A DNA stretch of 64,000 bases from Enterobacteriaceae bacterium RIT693. Lineage in GTDB: Bacteria > Pseudomonadota > Gammaproteobacteria > Enterobacterales > Enterobacteriaceae. Under the pieces are notes generated by a model. It made no database searches. It saw nothing but the letters and a program-made list of their open reading frames with translations, and had not been told where the DNA came from. Within the stretch, counting starts at the first letter, position 1. Every line of letters starts with the position of its first letter. The position numbers and the translations under genes are program-made. Where the stretch lies: the NCBI GenBank assembly GCA_009668225.1, contig WJYK01000018.1, forward strand, positions 29,681 to 93,680, read 5' to 3'. This document shows, piece after piece, positions 35,356 through 44,069 of the stretch.

Positions 35356-35691
35356 TTATTCAGCTTTGGTATCGACAACTTTCTGCTCGCCCATCGCCTT
35401 CAGCTTTTTAGAAATTTCACGACGCTCTTTAGACAGCTCTGCGTTCTTGATGATGTAGTCATCCACGCGGTCTTCGTAGTCGGTTTTCATGCTGGCGATA
35501 ATGCCCTGCACCGCTTCAATGCTCATACCTGGCTTGATGTAGTCGCTCAAGTTGTCGAGCAGCAGCACACGCTTCTGGTTGTCACGGACCTTTTTCTCTA
35601 CGTCCTGGATCTCACGCTGCAGTTTGTTTTTACGACGGAACAGACGCACAAACTCCAGAACGTCCTGGAAGGTTGGTTTGATATTTTCCAT
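35356..35691 (-). CDS. tmaR: TmaR (YeeX, DUF496)
   Basis: 111-residue, almost entirely helical coiled-coil protein, nearly identical to E. coli Yee[39 protein letters not shown] and [20 protein letters not shown]. TmaR is described as the polar-clustering protein that recruits the PTS enzyme I and regulates sugar uptake. It is a single gene with the ATG preceded by AGGGGTG. Located just right of repeat copy 1. Confidence 0.95.
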   Translation of the reverse strand: MENIKPTFQDVLEFVRLFRRKNKLQREIQDVEKKVRDNQKRVLLLDNLSDYIKPGMSIEAVQGIIASMKTDYEDRVDDYIIKNAELSKERREISKKLKAMGEQKVVDTKAE

Positions 35692-35864
35692 TTTTACACC
35701 CCTGCTAAATTGGTACTCGGATTCGTTAAGACAACCGCCATAACCTTAGTAGTAGCGGTTGACGATTACAATTTTTTGTCAGTCTCACTAACGGGCTTGC
35801 CCTATCTTAACCTCAATTTCTGCTGAATCGAAACAAGCTTTGTCATTTCTGCGCTTTACGCGCG

Positions 35865-36923
35865 CTATTTGCGCAATGCCCGGCAGATAAGGTGCGACAA
35901 TAGCTCAAGCTGGCGAGCGAGTTCGAGACTAAGCCAGACGTAGCCATGAATCGGTGTCTCCTGCAGATCGCCGCCTTGTCCCCCTTCCATCAGCTGGCGC
36001 AGCTCAAAGACGATTTCGTTTAGTTTTTCGGTATTGGCCGAGATTGGCGAAGGATTACCTTCATGCAGCGCCTTCGCAATGGCCGCCAGCGTTCGCTGTG
36101 TCATTTGCTGAGTATCGCGCAGCGTATGGGCGTTAATCATCACGAAATGGCTGGCTCGCGTTGCCCAGTAAGCGTTTATCTGCAGTTCCAGGGTACACAC
36201 CATGTTGCGGTTAATAGTCTGAATGGCCTCAAAGACCGACTTCTGAATACGGGTTTCTTTGCTGGCTGGCCCAATTAAGGCGCGCATTTTAACGACGTCA
36301 TTGAGGATCTTCTGCAGCGGTTTTTCCAGCCGCGGGCGCTCCACGAGGTTTGGCGAAAAACCGGCGGTATAGACTTTACTGAACGCCTGCACGAAGGTCG
36401 CCATCTGGATACGCCAGTGAATAAACGCCCGCTGCGGATAAACGCTGGTGAATAACATGGCCAGAAGAGAGCCAAAGATAACGTCACCGCTGCGCCACAG
36501 CGCAATCTCCATGTCTCCCGGCGGCGCCCCGACAACCACGGAGAGCGTGATGCCGATAAGCAACGCCTGGTAGGGACGTTTGCCGAGCGCCAGATAACCG
36601 CACAAAAACATCGCTAATCCACACCAGACTATCATCAGCGGCAGCGAGAAAAGCTCAAGCTTAAGGGCTATTAGCCCAACTGCTGCGCCAAAAATGGTTC
36701 CACCAATGCGCTGGAATGCGCGTGGAACCACGTTACCCCAAAATGAGATAGGCCCCATCACGACGACCAGCGTGATCAAAGGCCAGGTTCCCTCAGGGAT
36801 CTGCAGCAGGCGAACCAAAATAAACGTCAGCACAAAGGCAAGCGCGATACGTATACCGTGAACGACACGATAATTACGGTAAATACGGATCTCAAACGGG
36901 GTCAGTGATTTGTCGGGGCGCAC
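35865..36923 (-). CDS. yeeA: FUSC-family inner-membrane protein YeeA
   Basis: 352 residues, same length as E. coli YeeA. N-terminal half has six hydrophobic segments (ALAFVLTFILVRLL, WPLITLVVVMGPISFWG, IALKLELFSLPLMIVWCGLAM, YQALLIGITLSVVVG) as in fusaric-acid-resistance/aromatic-acid exporters; the C-terminal half is a cytosolic helical domain starting PQRAFIHWRIQ and ending QLELLSHLICRALRK. Substrate unknown. Synteny with tmaR agrees with E. coli. Confidence 0.92.
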   Translation of the reverse strand: MRPDKSLTPFEIRIYRNYRVVHGIRIALAFVLTFILVRLLQIPEGTWPLITLVVVMGPISFWGNVVPRAFQRIGGTIFGAAVGLIALKLELFSLPLMIVWCGLAMFLCGYLALGKRPYQALLIGITLSVVVGAPPGDMEIALWRSGDVIFGSLLAMLFTSVYPQRAFIHWRIQMATFVQAFSKVYTAGFSPNLVERPRLEKPLQKILNDVVKMRALIGPASKETRIQKSVFEAIQTINRNMVCTLELQINAYWATRASHFVMINAHTLRDTQQMTQRTLAAIAKALHEGNPSPISANTEKLNEIVFELRQLMEGGQGGDLQETPIHGYVWLSLELARQLELLSHLICRALRK

Positions 36924-37078
36924 ACCCGGCTCTCCGGAAACAAAAAAGAAATTGTACCCGTTTTTCTCGCAAAGAAATCATAAAGCCGCGTAGCACAGGG
37001 TTTTAACGCGGGATATTTCACGTTTCTTTGCTGAATATCAGAAATGGGGCGGCAACCTGCCGCCCAGGTTGACCGACG

Positions 37079-37513
37079 CTAACGAAGCCAGGGAGTTACG
37101 GTGATCCCGACCAGCAAACCTTCAGGGCTGAGCAAGCGTGACACCGTTTGCCCCCAGGGCTCCATACGGTTATCCACCAGCATCCGGTACCCTGACTGCT
37201 TCAGCACCGCCGTCGCCTGCCCGACGTCTTCAACTTCGAACTCCACCCAGCTTTGCGGAATAACAAGGTCCTGAGGCCAGCTGTCGACACCAAAGCAGGA
37301 CTGGGCAGCCTGATAGAGCGGCCAGAGCGCAAAGTGTTTTACGCCATCCAGCGCACCGTGTTCCGTTGCCAGATAGTCCTCGTTGCCTTCCATTGTCTTT
37401 AGCGGCAGCCCAAGCACCTGCTGATAAAACCCGGTGCTGACCGCCACATCACGCGGAATAGGGCCATACCCGGCAACAAATAACACCTTTAACCCGGCTA
37501 ACGCATCCGTCAT
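37079..37513 (-). CDS. VOC/glyoxalase-fold protein
   Basis: 144 residues with two beta-alpha-beta-beta-beta units: DVAVSTGFYQQVLGLPLKTM in the first and SWVEFEVEDVGQATAVLKQSGYRMLVDNRMEP-GQTVSRLLSPEGLLVGI in the second, as in the glyoxalase/bleomycin-resistance superfamily. A probable metal ligand in the second half is the Glu of VEFEVED, but the reaction is unknown. It starts 12 bases after sbmC on the same strand, so it probably shares the SOS-controlled sbmC promoter. Confidence 0.75.
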   Translation of the reverse strand: MTDALAGLKVLFVAGYGPIPRDVAVSTGFYQQVLGLPLKTMEGNEDYLATEHGALDGVKHFALWPLYQAAQSCFGVDSWPQDLVIPQSWVEFEVEDVGQATAVLKQSGYRMLVDNRMEPWGQTVSRLLSPEGLLVGITVTPWLR

Positions 37514-37525
37514 AGTTTGCTCCTG

Positions 37526-37990
37526 TCAGGCTTTCGTCACCGGGATATACATATCAATTTCCCAGACGCCGGACGCGGAGCCGTCGTTAAGGTAGATTTC
37601 ATAGCAGGCCTTACCGGTCAGCTGATAGCCGCCATCCGCTTCGATTTGGTTGAAGAAGGTTTCCCAGGCTGCCTGGAATGCTTCATTTTCCACTTTTGCA
37701 TGGCTAACAGCGTAGGTACCCGCCTCAAGCGCCGTGACAATAACGCCTTCACTGTTCTCTGGGATATCAAAGTCATCACCGACGCTAATCACGGTGTCAA
37801 CACGGAGCTTTTCCGCAGGAACCACGTCCGGATCATCGTAATAAACGGCCAGCCACTCGCCGTTCAGGCTGTGGGATTTAGCCCACATTGCCAGTTGACC
37901 AAACCCCTGCGGTACCGTTGTTTCCCACGGCCCAACCAGATGAAAGCCGGCCACTTTACGCGCCGGAACTTGCTGAACGTTGAATGTCAT
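37526..37990 (-). CDS. sbmC: DNA gyrase inhibitor SbmC (GyrI)
   Basis: 154 residues from ATG 37990, which has GGAGG four to five bases upstream; the longer frame from 38026 would begin inside the LexA-like box. GyrI-like fold: KVAGFHLVGPWETTVPQGF, LAVYYDDPDVVPAEKLRVDT, PENSEGVIVTALEAGTYAV, ACYEIYLNDG-ASGVWEIDMYIPV. In E. coli SbmC protects gyrase from microcin B17 and CcdB and is SOS-induced; the LexA-type box directly upstream fits. Confidence 0.92.
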   Translation of the reverse strand: MTFNVQQVPARKVAGFHLVGPWETTVPQGFGQLAMWAKSHSLNGEWLAVYYDDPDVVPAEKLRVDTVISVGDDFDIPENSEGVIVTALEAGTYAVSHAKVENEAFQAAWETFFNQIEADGGYQLTGKACYEIYLNDGSASGVWEIDMYIPVTKA

Positions 37991-38018
37991 ACTGCCTCCA
38001 CGCTGATGAATAAATGCA

Positions 38019-38034
38019 CTGTACATTTATACAC
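38019..38034. promoter_or_regulatory. LexA box upstream of sbmC
   Basis: CTGTACATTTATACAC: CTGT-N8-ACAC, one base from the LexA consensus CTGT-N8-ACAG, flanked by A and T as in the extended consensus. It lies 29 bases ahead of the sbmC ATG and overlaps a TATAGT -10-like element on the minus strand. Confidence 0.7.
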
Positions 38035-38098
38035 TATAGCGTTTTTGGCGTAGGCACAAGCTGCCAGTTTTGGGAGCTGCTTCGCAAGAAATCTGGGC

Positions 38099-38123
38099 AA
38101 AAAAAACCGCGCAAGTCGCGCGG
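38099..38123 (-). terminator. Terminator of dacD
   Basis: On the minus strand CCGCGC, GACTT, GCGCGG and T8. It ends 20 bases beyond the dacD stop. Confidence 0.9.
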
Positions 38124-38143
38124 CTTATGCGCATTCAAAACGG

Positions 38144-39316
38144 TTAAAGCTTGCGGCTAATGAAATCGCCCAGGCGTGAAAACATCCCGCCTTTCTCCAC
38201 CGGCGTAAGGTTAACCAGCGGCCAATGGGAGATAAGCCTGTCGCCATCAAACAGCTGAATTTCGCCAATCTGCGCGTTGGCAGCAAGGGGCGCCTCCATA
38301 TCCTGTTTGCTCAGCACATACTTAGCCTTGATGTGAGCGACTTCGGACTTAGGTAGCGCAAGGAAAACGTCCTGGTCCGGGCCAACGCTAATGTTTGGTT
38401 TATCCCCATACCAAATGTGCTCGCTGCCGATGGCTTTGCCTTTTTGCAAAACCTGCACGGTATCAAAGTTATCCTGCCCCCAATGCAGCAGCTTGCGAGC
38501 CTGTTCCTCACGTCCTTTTGAGCTAAGACCGCCCATAATCACCGCAATCAGTCGGCGCTGGCCGAGCACGCTGGAAGCAATAATGTTGAAGCCTGCGCTC
38601 TCGGTGTGCCCTGTTTTCAGGCCATCAACGTTGAGTGATTTATCCCACAGCAGGCCATTACGGTTCTGTTGGGTAATGCCGTTCCAGGTAAGGCTCCGCT
38701 CGCTATACATATGGTAGAACTGCGGCTCGCCGTGGATAATTGCGCGGGATAATACGGCCAGATCATAAGCAGAGCTGTGCTGGCCTGGCGCGTCAAGGCC
38801 GTGAACGGTTTCAAAATGGGTGTCATGCAGGCCAAGTTGTTCCACATAGTGGTTCATCATGCCCACGAACTGCTTTTGCCCCCCCGCCACATAGTCTGCC
38901 AGCGCGACGCAGGCATCGTTACCGGAGTCGATGATCAATCCGCGGCTTAAGTCACGCACGGTGACCCTGTCGCCGGGCTTAATAAACATCAGCGATGAAC
39001 CATCAAAGACCGGATTGCCTTTTGCCCAGGCATCTTTGCCCACCGTGACGACATCGTCCGGCGTGATACGTTTGCTGTCGATAGCGCGGTCTACCACATA
39101 GCCGGTCATCAGTTTGGTGAGGCTCGCCGGGTTGCGCTGTACGTGTTCATTACCTGCGGTCAGCACCTGCCCGGTGGTGTAATCCATCAGCACCCATGCA
39201 CCAGCCTCTACCTGAGGCGGCTGCGGCTGATGGGGGAAAATATCATCAGCTAATGCGGCGTTAATGGAAAGGGACATAAAGCTCAGGGCAACAAGCAGGC
39301 GGGTTTTCAACGGCAT
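38144..39316 (-). CDS. dacD: D-alanyl-D-alanine carboxypeptidase DacD (PBP6b)
   Basis: 390-residue low-molecular-weight penicillin-binding protein trimming D-Ala from peptidoglycan pentapeptides. Signal peptide (to about residue 23), catalytic Ser65 in PASLTK, second motif SGN in DSGNDACVALADY, third motif KTG in VDGLKTGHTESAG. A C-terminal beta-rich domain and a short amphipathic tail (GGMFSRLGDFISRKL) anchor it to the inner membrane. Length agrees with E. coli DacD (388). Position next to sbmC matches E. coli. Confidence 0.95.
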   Translation of the reverse strand: MPLKTRLLVALSFMSLSINAALADDIFPHQPQPPQVEAGAWVLMDYTTGQVLTAGNEHVQRNPASLTKLMTGYVVDRAIDSKRITPDDVVTVGKDAWAKGNPVFDGSSLMFIKPGDRVTVRDLSRGLIIDSGNDACVALADYVAGGQKQFVGMMNHYVEQLGLHDTHFETVHGLDAPGQHSSAYDLAVLSRAIIHGEPQFYHMYSERSLTWNGITQQNRNGLLWDKSLNVDGLKTGHTESAGFNIIASSVLGQRRLIAVIMGGLSSKGREEQARKLLHWGQDNFDTVQVLQKGKAIGSEHIWYGDKPNISVGPDQDVFLALPKSEVAHIKAKYVLSKQDMEAPLAANAQIGEIQLFDGDRLISHWPLVNLTPVEKGGMFSRLGDFISRKL

Positions 39317-39565
39317 TTCCTCAAAGACTTAATTTACAGCGGCTCGTTTTACGGGAGTTCTTGTTAATTTGCTTCTTTAAATTGCAAGAAAATATGACAT
39401 TTCATATTTGGTAATAGTAATGAATGACATTTGTACGGATATATTCCTGCCGTGCGTTGTACTGCGTTTATTCTGATATTCCCCGATTGCGCGACATTCT
39501 GATTGTGGCGGCTTTGATTCATTTTTACTCTGACCGAAGAAAATACAGATAAAGGTTATCTTATA

Positions 39566-40714
39566 GTGGAAAGTAAACGCTGGTCTCCTGAGCTGGAAGG
39601 ACTGCGCGGTCTGGCCTCGCTTTGGGTTCTGCTCGGCCACATTTGCCTGCTGGTGCAGTGCCGCATTCCCATTCTTTACGACCCTGGCATGGGGGTCGAT
39701 TTATTTATTTTGCTGTCAGGGTATTTGATGGCCAAAAATTACCAGGAGCGCCGGGAAAAAGAACCGTGGAATAGTCCGGAGACTTTTCGTAAATTCTGGC
39801 TACGCCGCTTCTTTCGCATCGCCCCGCTCTATTATCTGCTGTTGGCCGTTGCGCTGATTTTTGGCGGCTGGTTTGGCGAAATGCGCGATATTATCGCCAG
39901 CGCCTGGCCGACAACCGCCACCGCAAGCAGTCGCTATGCTGACCATTCCGCACTGAATATTTTCAGCCATTTGACGTTTATTTTCGGCCTGTTACCGGCT
40001 TACTCTTTCCGCACCGTATTGCCCGACTGGAGCATTGGGCTGGAGATGCAGTATTATCTGCTATTCCCGTTCATCATGTTACTGGTGATGCGCTACGGGT
40101 TTGCGGTCAGCACCACGCTGTTGATGGTCGTTTGCCTGGCGGCTCGCTGGCTCTTTCCTGACTACTTCAACGCCTTCCCGATGCCGTCGATGATCGTGAT
40201 AAAGCTGCCGCTGTTTATCGCCGGCATGCTGATATCCCACGCGGTGATGCAGAGAAACCTGCGCTATTGTGCGCTGGCGCTGCTCGCCCCGGTCATTGCC
40301 TGGCAGATGCATATTGCGGAAACTCACCTGCGGCTGATGGCAGAGTGCATAATGATCGCGGGAATGACGCTGCTGCTCTGGCAGCACCAGGGCGAGGGTC
40401 GCCTGCGCCAGATGACAGACGCCCCGAGAAAGCTGCTCACCTGCAGGTTTAGCCTGTTCCTGGGGGACGTGTCTTACTCGGTGTACCTGCTGCACCTGAT
40501 GATTGTGATTCCCGTCATCGGTCTGCTTGTCCACTACACCGCCTTTGCCCACCAGCCCTCTTTGATTCGCTTCCTGGTGGTGACGGCTATAGCGCTGCCT
40601 GTGGTCTGGTTGATTGCCATTGCGCTCTACCACAAGGTAGAAAAACGCGGTATCGCGCTGGGTAAACGCCTGATAAGCCGCGCCGGGCTGAAGTCCCCGC
40701 GGGCAGCATCTTAA
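39566..40714 (+). CDS. Acyltransferase-3 family membrane protein
   Basis: 382 residues from GTG 39566, with AAAGG 10 bases upstream. OafA/NodX-like integral membrane O-acyltransferase with about ten hydrophobic segments. Hallmarks: LEGLRGLASLWVLLGH near the N-terminus with the catalytic-type His, GVDLFILLSGYLM, FWLRRFFRIAPLYYLL, and WSIGLEMQYYLLFPF. No C-terminal SGNH domain. Such proteins acetylate surface polysaccharides, so O-antigen or capsule modification is plausible. It lies between dacD and sbcB, which are adjacent in E. coli, suggesting insertion. Confidence 0.82.
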   Translation: MESKRWSPELEGLRGLASLWVLLGHICLLVQCRIPILYDPGMGVDLFILLSGYLMAKNYQERREKEPWNSPETFRKFWLRRFFRIAPLYYLLLAVALIFGGWFGEMRDIIASAWPTTATASSRYADHSALNIFSHLTFIFGLLPAYSFRTVLPDWSIGLEMQYYLLFPFIMLLVMRYGFAVSTTLLMVVCLAARWLFPDYFNAFPMPSMIVIKLPLFIAGMLISHAVMQRNLRYCALALLAPVIAWQMHIAETHLRLMAECIMIAGMTLLLWQHQGEGRLRQMTDAPRKLLTCRFSLFLGDVSYSVYLLHLMIVIPVIGLLVHYTAFAHQPSLIRFLVVTAIALPVVWLIAIALYHKVEKRGIALGKRLISRAGLKSPRAAS

Positions 40715-40748
40715 ACGCGCTTTTCCTTCTGATGAGCCAGCAGATGGT

Positions 40749-40785
40749 TTACCATTGAGTCCGATTACAACTCGCTCAATGGTAA
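40749..40785 (+). promoter_or_regulatory. Perfect inverted repeat across the sbcB start codon
   Basis: TTACCATTGAG (40749-40759) and its exact complement CTCAATGGTAA (40775-40785) with a 15-base loop. The right arm contains the chosen ATG (40779-40781), so an mRNA hairpin would hide it; alternatively it is a protein-binding site. Confidence 0.5.
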
Positions 40786-42218
40786 CCTCTGTGTCTGACT
40801 CTGCATCGCAAGCTACATTTCTGTTTCACGATTACGAGACCTTCGGCAAAAGCCCTTCGCTGGACAGACCGGCCCAGTTTGCCGCGCTCCGCACCGACGG
40901 CGAATTTAACGTTATTGGCGATCCGGAAGTGTTTTACTGCAAGCCTGCGGATGACTACCTGCCTCAGCCAGAAGCCGTGATGATTACCGGCATAACGCCT
41001 CAGCAGGCGCTGGCGCGCGGTGAAAACGAAGCGGACTTTGCTAAGCGTATTCACGGTATTTTTACCGTGCCAAAGACCTGCGTGGTGGGCTACAACAACG
41101 TGCGTTTCGACGACGAAGTGACGCGCAATATCTTTTACCGCAACTTCTACGATCCCTATGCCTGGAGCTGGCAGAACGACAATTCTCGCTGGGATTTGCT
41201 CGACGTGATGCGGGCCTGCTATGCCCTGCGCCCGGAAGGCATCGTCTGGCCGGAAAACGAAGACGGGCTGCCAAGCTTCCGTCTTGAACACCTGACAAAG
41301 GCTAACGGCATTGAGCACGCCAACGCGCACGATGCCATGTCAGACGTTTACGCCACCATCGCCATGGCTCAGCTGGTGAAAACTCGTCAGCCGCGCCTGT
41401 TTGAGTATCTCTACAGCCACCGCTCGAAGCAGAAACTACAGACGCTGATTGATATCCCACAGATGAAGCCGCTGGTTCACGTGTCCGGTATGTTCGGCGC
41501 CCAGCGCGGCAATACCAGCTGGATAGCGCCGCTGGCGTGGCACCCTGATAACCGTAATGCGGTGATTATGGTGGACCTGGCCGGAGATATTTCTCCGCTG
41601 CTGGCGCTGGAGGCCAGCACCCTGCGTGAGCGCCTGTACACGCCCAAAGCCGAGCTGGGGGATAACGCCGCGGTGCCGATCAAACTGGTGCATCTGAACA
41701 AGTGCCCGGTGCTGGCCGTCGCCAACACGCTGCGCCCGGAAGATGCCGAACGTCTCGGCATTAACCGCCAGCAATGTCTTGATAATCTGAAAGTGCTGCG
41801 TGAGCATCCGGAAGTTCGTGAAAAAGTGGTGACGCTGTTTGCTGAAGCCGAGCCGTTTGTGCCTTCTGAAAACGTGGATGCCCAGCTGTACAACGGTTTC
41901 TTCAGCGATGCAGACCGCGCGGCAATGCGCATCGTGCTGCAAACCGACCCGCAGAATCTTCCGGCGCTGGATATCACCTTTGCCGATAAGCGTATTGAGA
42001 AGCTGTTGTTTAACTACCGCGCACGCAACTGGCCGGGCACGTTAAGCGAAGAAGAGCAGAACCGCTGGCTGCAGCATCGTCGCGACGTGCTTTCCCAGGA
42101 AGCCCTGCAGGCCTATGCCCTGGAGCTGGAAGCACTGTATAACCAGCATGAAGGGGATAAAGAGAAAATGGCCCTGCTTAAAGCGCTGTTTGAATACGCG
42201 CAGTACCTGGTCGGTTAA
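40779..42218 (+). CDS. sbcB: Exodeoxyribonuclease I SbcB
   Basis: 479 residues from ATG 40779; a TTG eight codons earlier or the GTG at 40791 are alternative starts, and E. coli SbcB has 475. DEDDh 3'-5' single-strand exonuclease: FLFHDYETFG at the N-terminus with acidic metal ligands, CVVGYNNVRFDDEVTRN, and HDAMSDVYATIAMA with the last catalytic His/Asp. Extended SH3-like and helical C-terminal parts are conserved (NGFFSDADRAAM, LLFNYRARNWPGTL). Acts in recombination and mismatch repair and binds SSB. Confidence 0.94.
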   Translation: MVTSVSDSASQATFLFHDYETFGKSPSLDRPAQFAALRTDGEFNVIGDPEVFYCKPADDYLPQPEAVMITGITPQQALARGENEADFAKRIHGIFTVPKTCVVGYNNVRFDDEVTRNIFYRNFYDPYAWSWQNDNSRWDLLDVMRACYALRPEGIVWPENEDGLPSFRLEHLTKANGIEHANAHDAMSDVYATIAMAQLVKTRQPRLFEYLYSHRSKQKLQTLIDIPQMKPLVHVSGMFGAQRGNTSWIAPLAWHPDNRNAVIMVDLAGDISPLLALEASTLRERLYTPKAELGDNAAVPIKLVHLNKCPVLAVANTLRPEDAERLGINRQQCLDNLKVLREHPEVREKVVTLFAEAEPFVPSENVDAQLYNGFFSDADRAAMRIVLQTDPQNLPALDITFADKRIEKLLFNYRARNWPGTLSEEEQNRWLQHRRDVLSQEALQAYALELEALYNQHEGDKEKMALLKALFEYAQYLVG

Positions 42219-42232
42219 CGCTTTTTACAGAT

Positions 42233-42263
42233 AAAAAAATGGCTCCCGTCAGGAGCCATTTTT
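42233..42263. terminator. Bidirectional terminator between sbcB and plaP
   Basis: ATGGCTCC, CGTCA, GGAGCCAT with A7 to the left and T5 to the right; serves both convergent genes. Confidence 0.9.
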
Positions 42264-42279
42264 ATTTCACCGAAGCCGA

Positions 42280-43644
42280 TTAAGCGATGTCTTCGTTGTA
42301 CTGCGGGACCGGATTACGGAAGCTGCGGGTTACGCAGGCAACGTAAATCAGACCGATTGCACCCCAAATCAGGCCGAGGATCATCGAACTTTCTTCCAGG
42401 TTAATCCACAGTGCGCCAACGGTCAGCGCGCCAATGGTTGGCAGAACCAGGTAGTTCAGGTGGTCCTTGAGGGATTTATTACGCTTTTCGCGGATCCAGA
42501 ACTGCGAGATAACCGACAGGTTAACGAAGGTAAAGGCCACCAGCGCACCGAAGTTAATCAGGGCGGTTGCGGTTACCAGGTCAAAGTCGATAGCCATCAG
42601 CGCGACCGCGCCAACCAGCAGCACGTTAAACGCCGGGGTACGCCATTTCGGATGAATGTAGCCGAAGAAGCGGTTCGGGAACACGCCGTCACGGCCCATC
42701 ACATACATCAGGCGGGAAACGCCGGTGTGCGCCGCCATACCGGAAGCCAGCACGGTGATGGTGGAGAAGATAAGCGCGCCAACCTGGAAGGCTTTACCCG
42801 CAACAAACAGCATGATTTCCGGCTGAGACGCGTCCGGATCTTTAAAGCGAGAGATATCCGGGAAGTACAGCTGCAGGAAATAGGTAGAGACGATGAAGAT
42901 CAGGCCACCAATCAGCGCGGTCAGGAAGATTGCCCGCGGAATAACACGCTCGGCGTTCTTGGTCTCTTCAGACAGGTTGCTGATACCGTCAAACCCGGTG
43001 AATGAGAAGCACAGAATCGTCGCACCGGTAATCATCGGTGCAATATGTGCGTTTTCAGACCAGAACGGTTTGCTGCTTGTCAGGGTACCCGCGCCTTCAC
43101 CACCGGCAACACCGTAAACCACCATGCCCATGATGACCGCAATCAGCACGATTTGCAGCAGCACAATAACGCTGTTGAAGTTGGCGACGGTTTTTACGCT
43201 GCGTAGGTTAGAGACGGTCATAAAGCCGACCAGTACCACGACGAAGATCCACGACGGGACGCCGGGCACCAGCGCTTCAAAATAGATTTTCGCCAGCAGA
43301 ATGTTGATCATCGGCGCGAACAGATAGTCCAGCAGCGACGACCAGCCCACCATAAAACCGACCAGCGGGTTAATGGATTTCTGAGCGTAGGTATAAGCGG
43401 AACCCGCGGACGGGAAACGACGCACCAGCTTGCCATAGCTCAGCGCGGTGAACAGAATCGCCACCAGAGCAAAGGCATAAGCCGTCGGCACATGGCCATC
43501 GGTCATCCCGGAAACAATACCGAAAGTATCAAACAAGGTCATCGGCTGCATATAGGCAAGGCCCATCATAACTACCGGAACCAGCGTCAGGGTCTTATGC
43601 AGACCTGGGCGGGTGTTTGCACCTGCGGTGACGTTAAGCGACAT
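42280..43644 (-). CDS. plaP: Low-affinity putrescine importer PlaP (YeeF)
   Basis: 454 residues from ATG 43644 (GAGGGA 7 bases upstream); the open frame extends 24 codons further without an RBS. APC-family permease with about 12 membrane helices. It matches E. coli PlaP nearly throughout: [57 protein letters not shown], and the C-terminus RNPVPQY. PlaP brings in putrescine and has been linked to surface motility. Its paralogue PuuP lies at the window's left edge. Confidence 0.94.
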   Translation of the reverse strand: MSLNVTAGANTRPGLHKTLTLVPVVMMGLAYMQPMTLFDTFGIVSGMTDGHVPTAYAFALVAILFTALSYGKLVRRFPSAGSAYTYAQKSINPLVGFMVGWSSLLDYLFAPMINILLAKIYFEALVPGVPSWIFVVVLVGFMTVSNLRSVKTVANFNSVIVLLQIVLIAVIMGMVVYGVAGGEGAGTLTSSKPFWSENAHIAPMITGATILCFSFTGFDGISNLSEETKNAERVIPRAIFLTALIGGLIFIVSTYFLQLYFPDISRFKDPDASQPEIMLFVAGKAFQVGALIFSTITVLASGMAAHTGVSRLMYVMGRDGVFPNRFFGYIHPKWRTPAFNVLLVGAVALMAIDFDLVTATALINFGALVAFTFVNLSVISQFWIREKRNKSLKDHLNYLVLPTIGALTVGALWINLEESSMILGLIWGAIGLIYVACVTRSFRNPVPQYNEDIA

Positions 43645-44069
43645 GGTTGTTTCCCTCAATAGAGAAAGCCTGCGCAAAAGCAAAAATCTGCCCCATCTCA
43701 ATTTCCTCGGCGACACGACTGTCGTTTTTTAAAAGCTAGTATCTATCCGGTACGAAGCCCGGCCTCTTGGTTTTTTTGGCAAATGCCGTTTGTCTGACTT
43801 AGTTGGTTGCAAAAAAATAACCGACGTCTCTTAAACGTCGGTTAGTTTTCTATTTTGCAGGCCGCATATTTTGCACCATTCACTGGCACAATGACAAGAT
43901 GTTAAAGCCATCTTTGACAATTTCTTTTTCCGCGTCTGGCGGAAGTAAAACCTCCCACATCCAGTACGGCAGAAGAAGATAGGCCTGTAGCGTCGTATGG
44001 CTGCCATAACTACTGTCTGGCTGCATTGAACATAGTATGACTTGTGAAATGTCGCCAGAAAGAAAAGCA
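43645..44069. other. Region between plaP and yeeY
   Basis: Holds the plaP promoter/leader (about 43645-43800) and a terminator at 43811-43843. The 43844-44069 part, downstream of yeeY, has no supported gene; frames there overlap yeeY and lack ribosome sites. Confidence 0.5.
43811..43843 (-). terminator. Rho-independent terminator downstream of yeeY
   Basis: On the minus strand AACCGACGT, 7-base loop, ACGTCGGTT and a run of T; a strong 9-bp stem about 225 bases past the yeeY stop. Confidence 0.8.

Noticed and set aside
1..43644. puuP and plaP as a recent duplication
   Set aside because: They share motifs and local nucleotide identity, but both are established separate paralogues in enteric bacteria at these syntenic positions.
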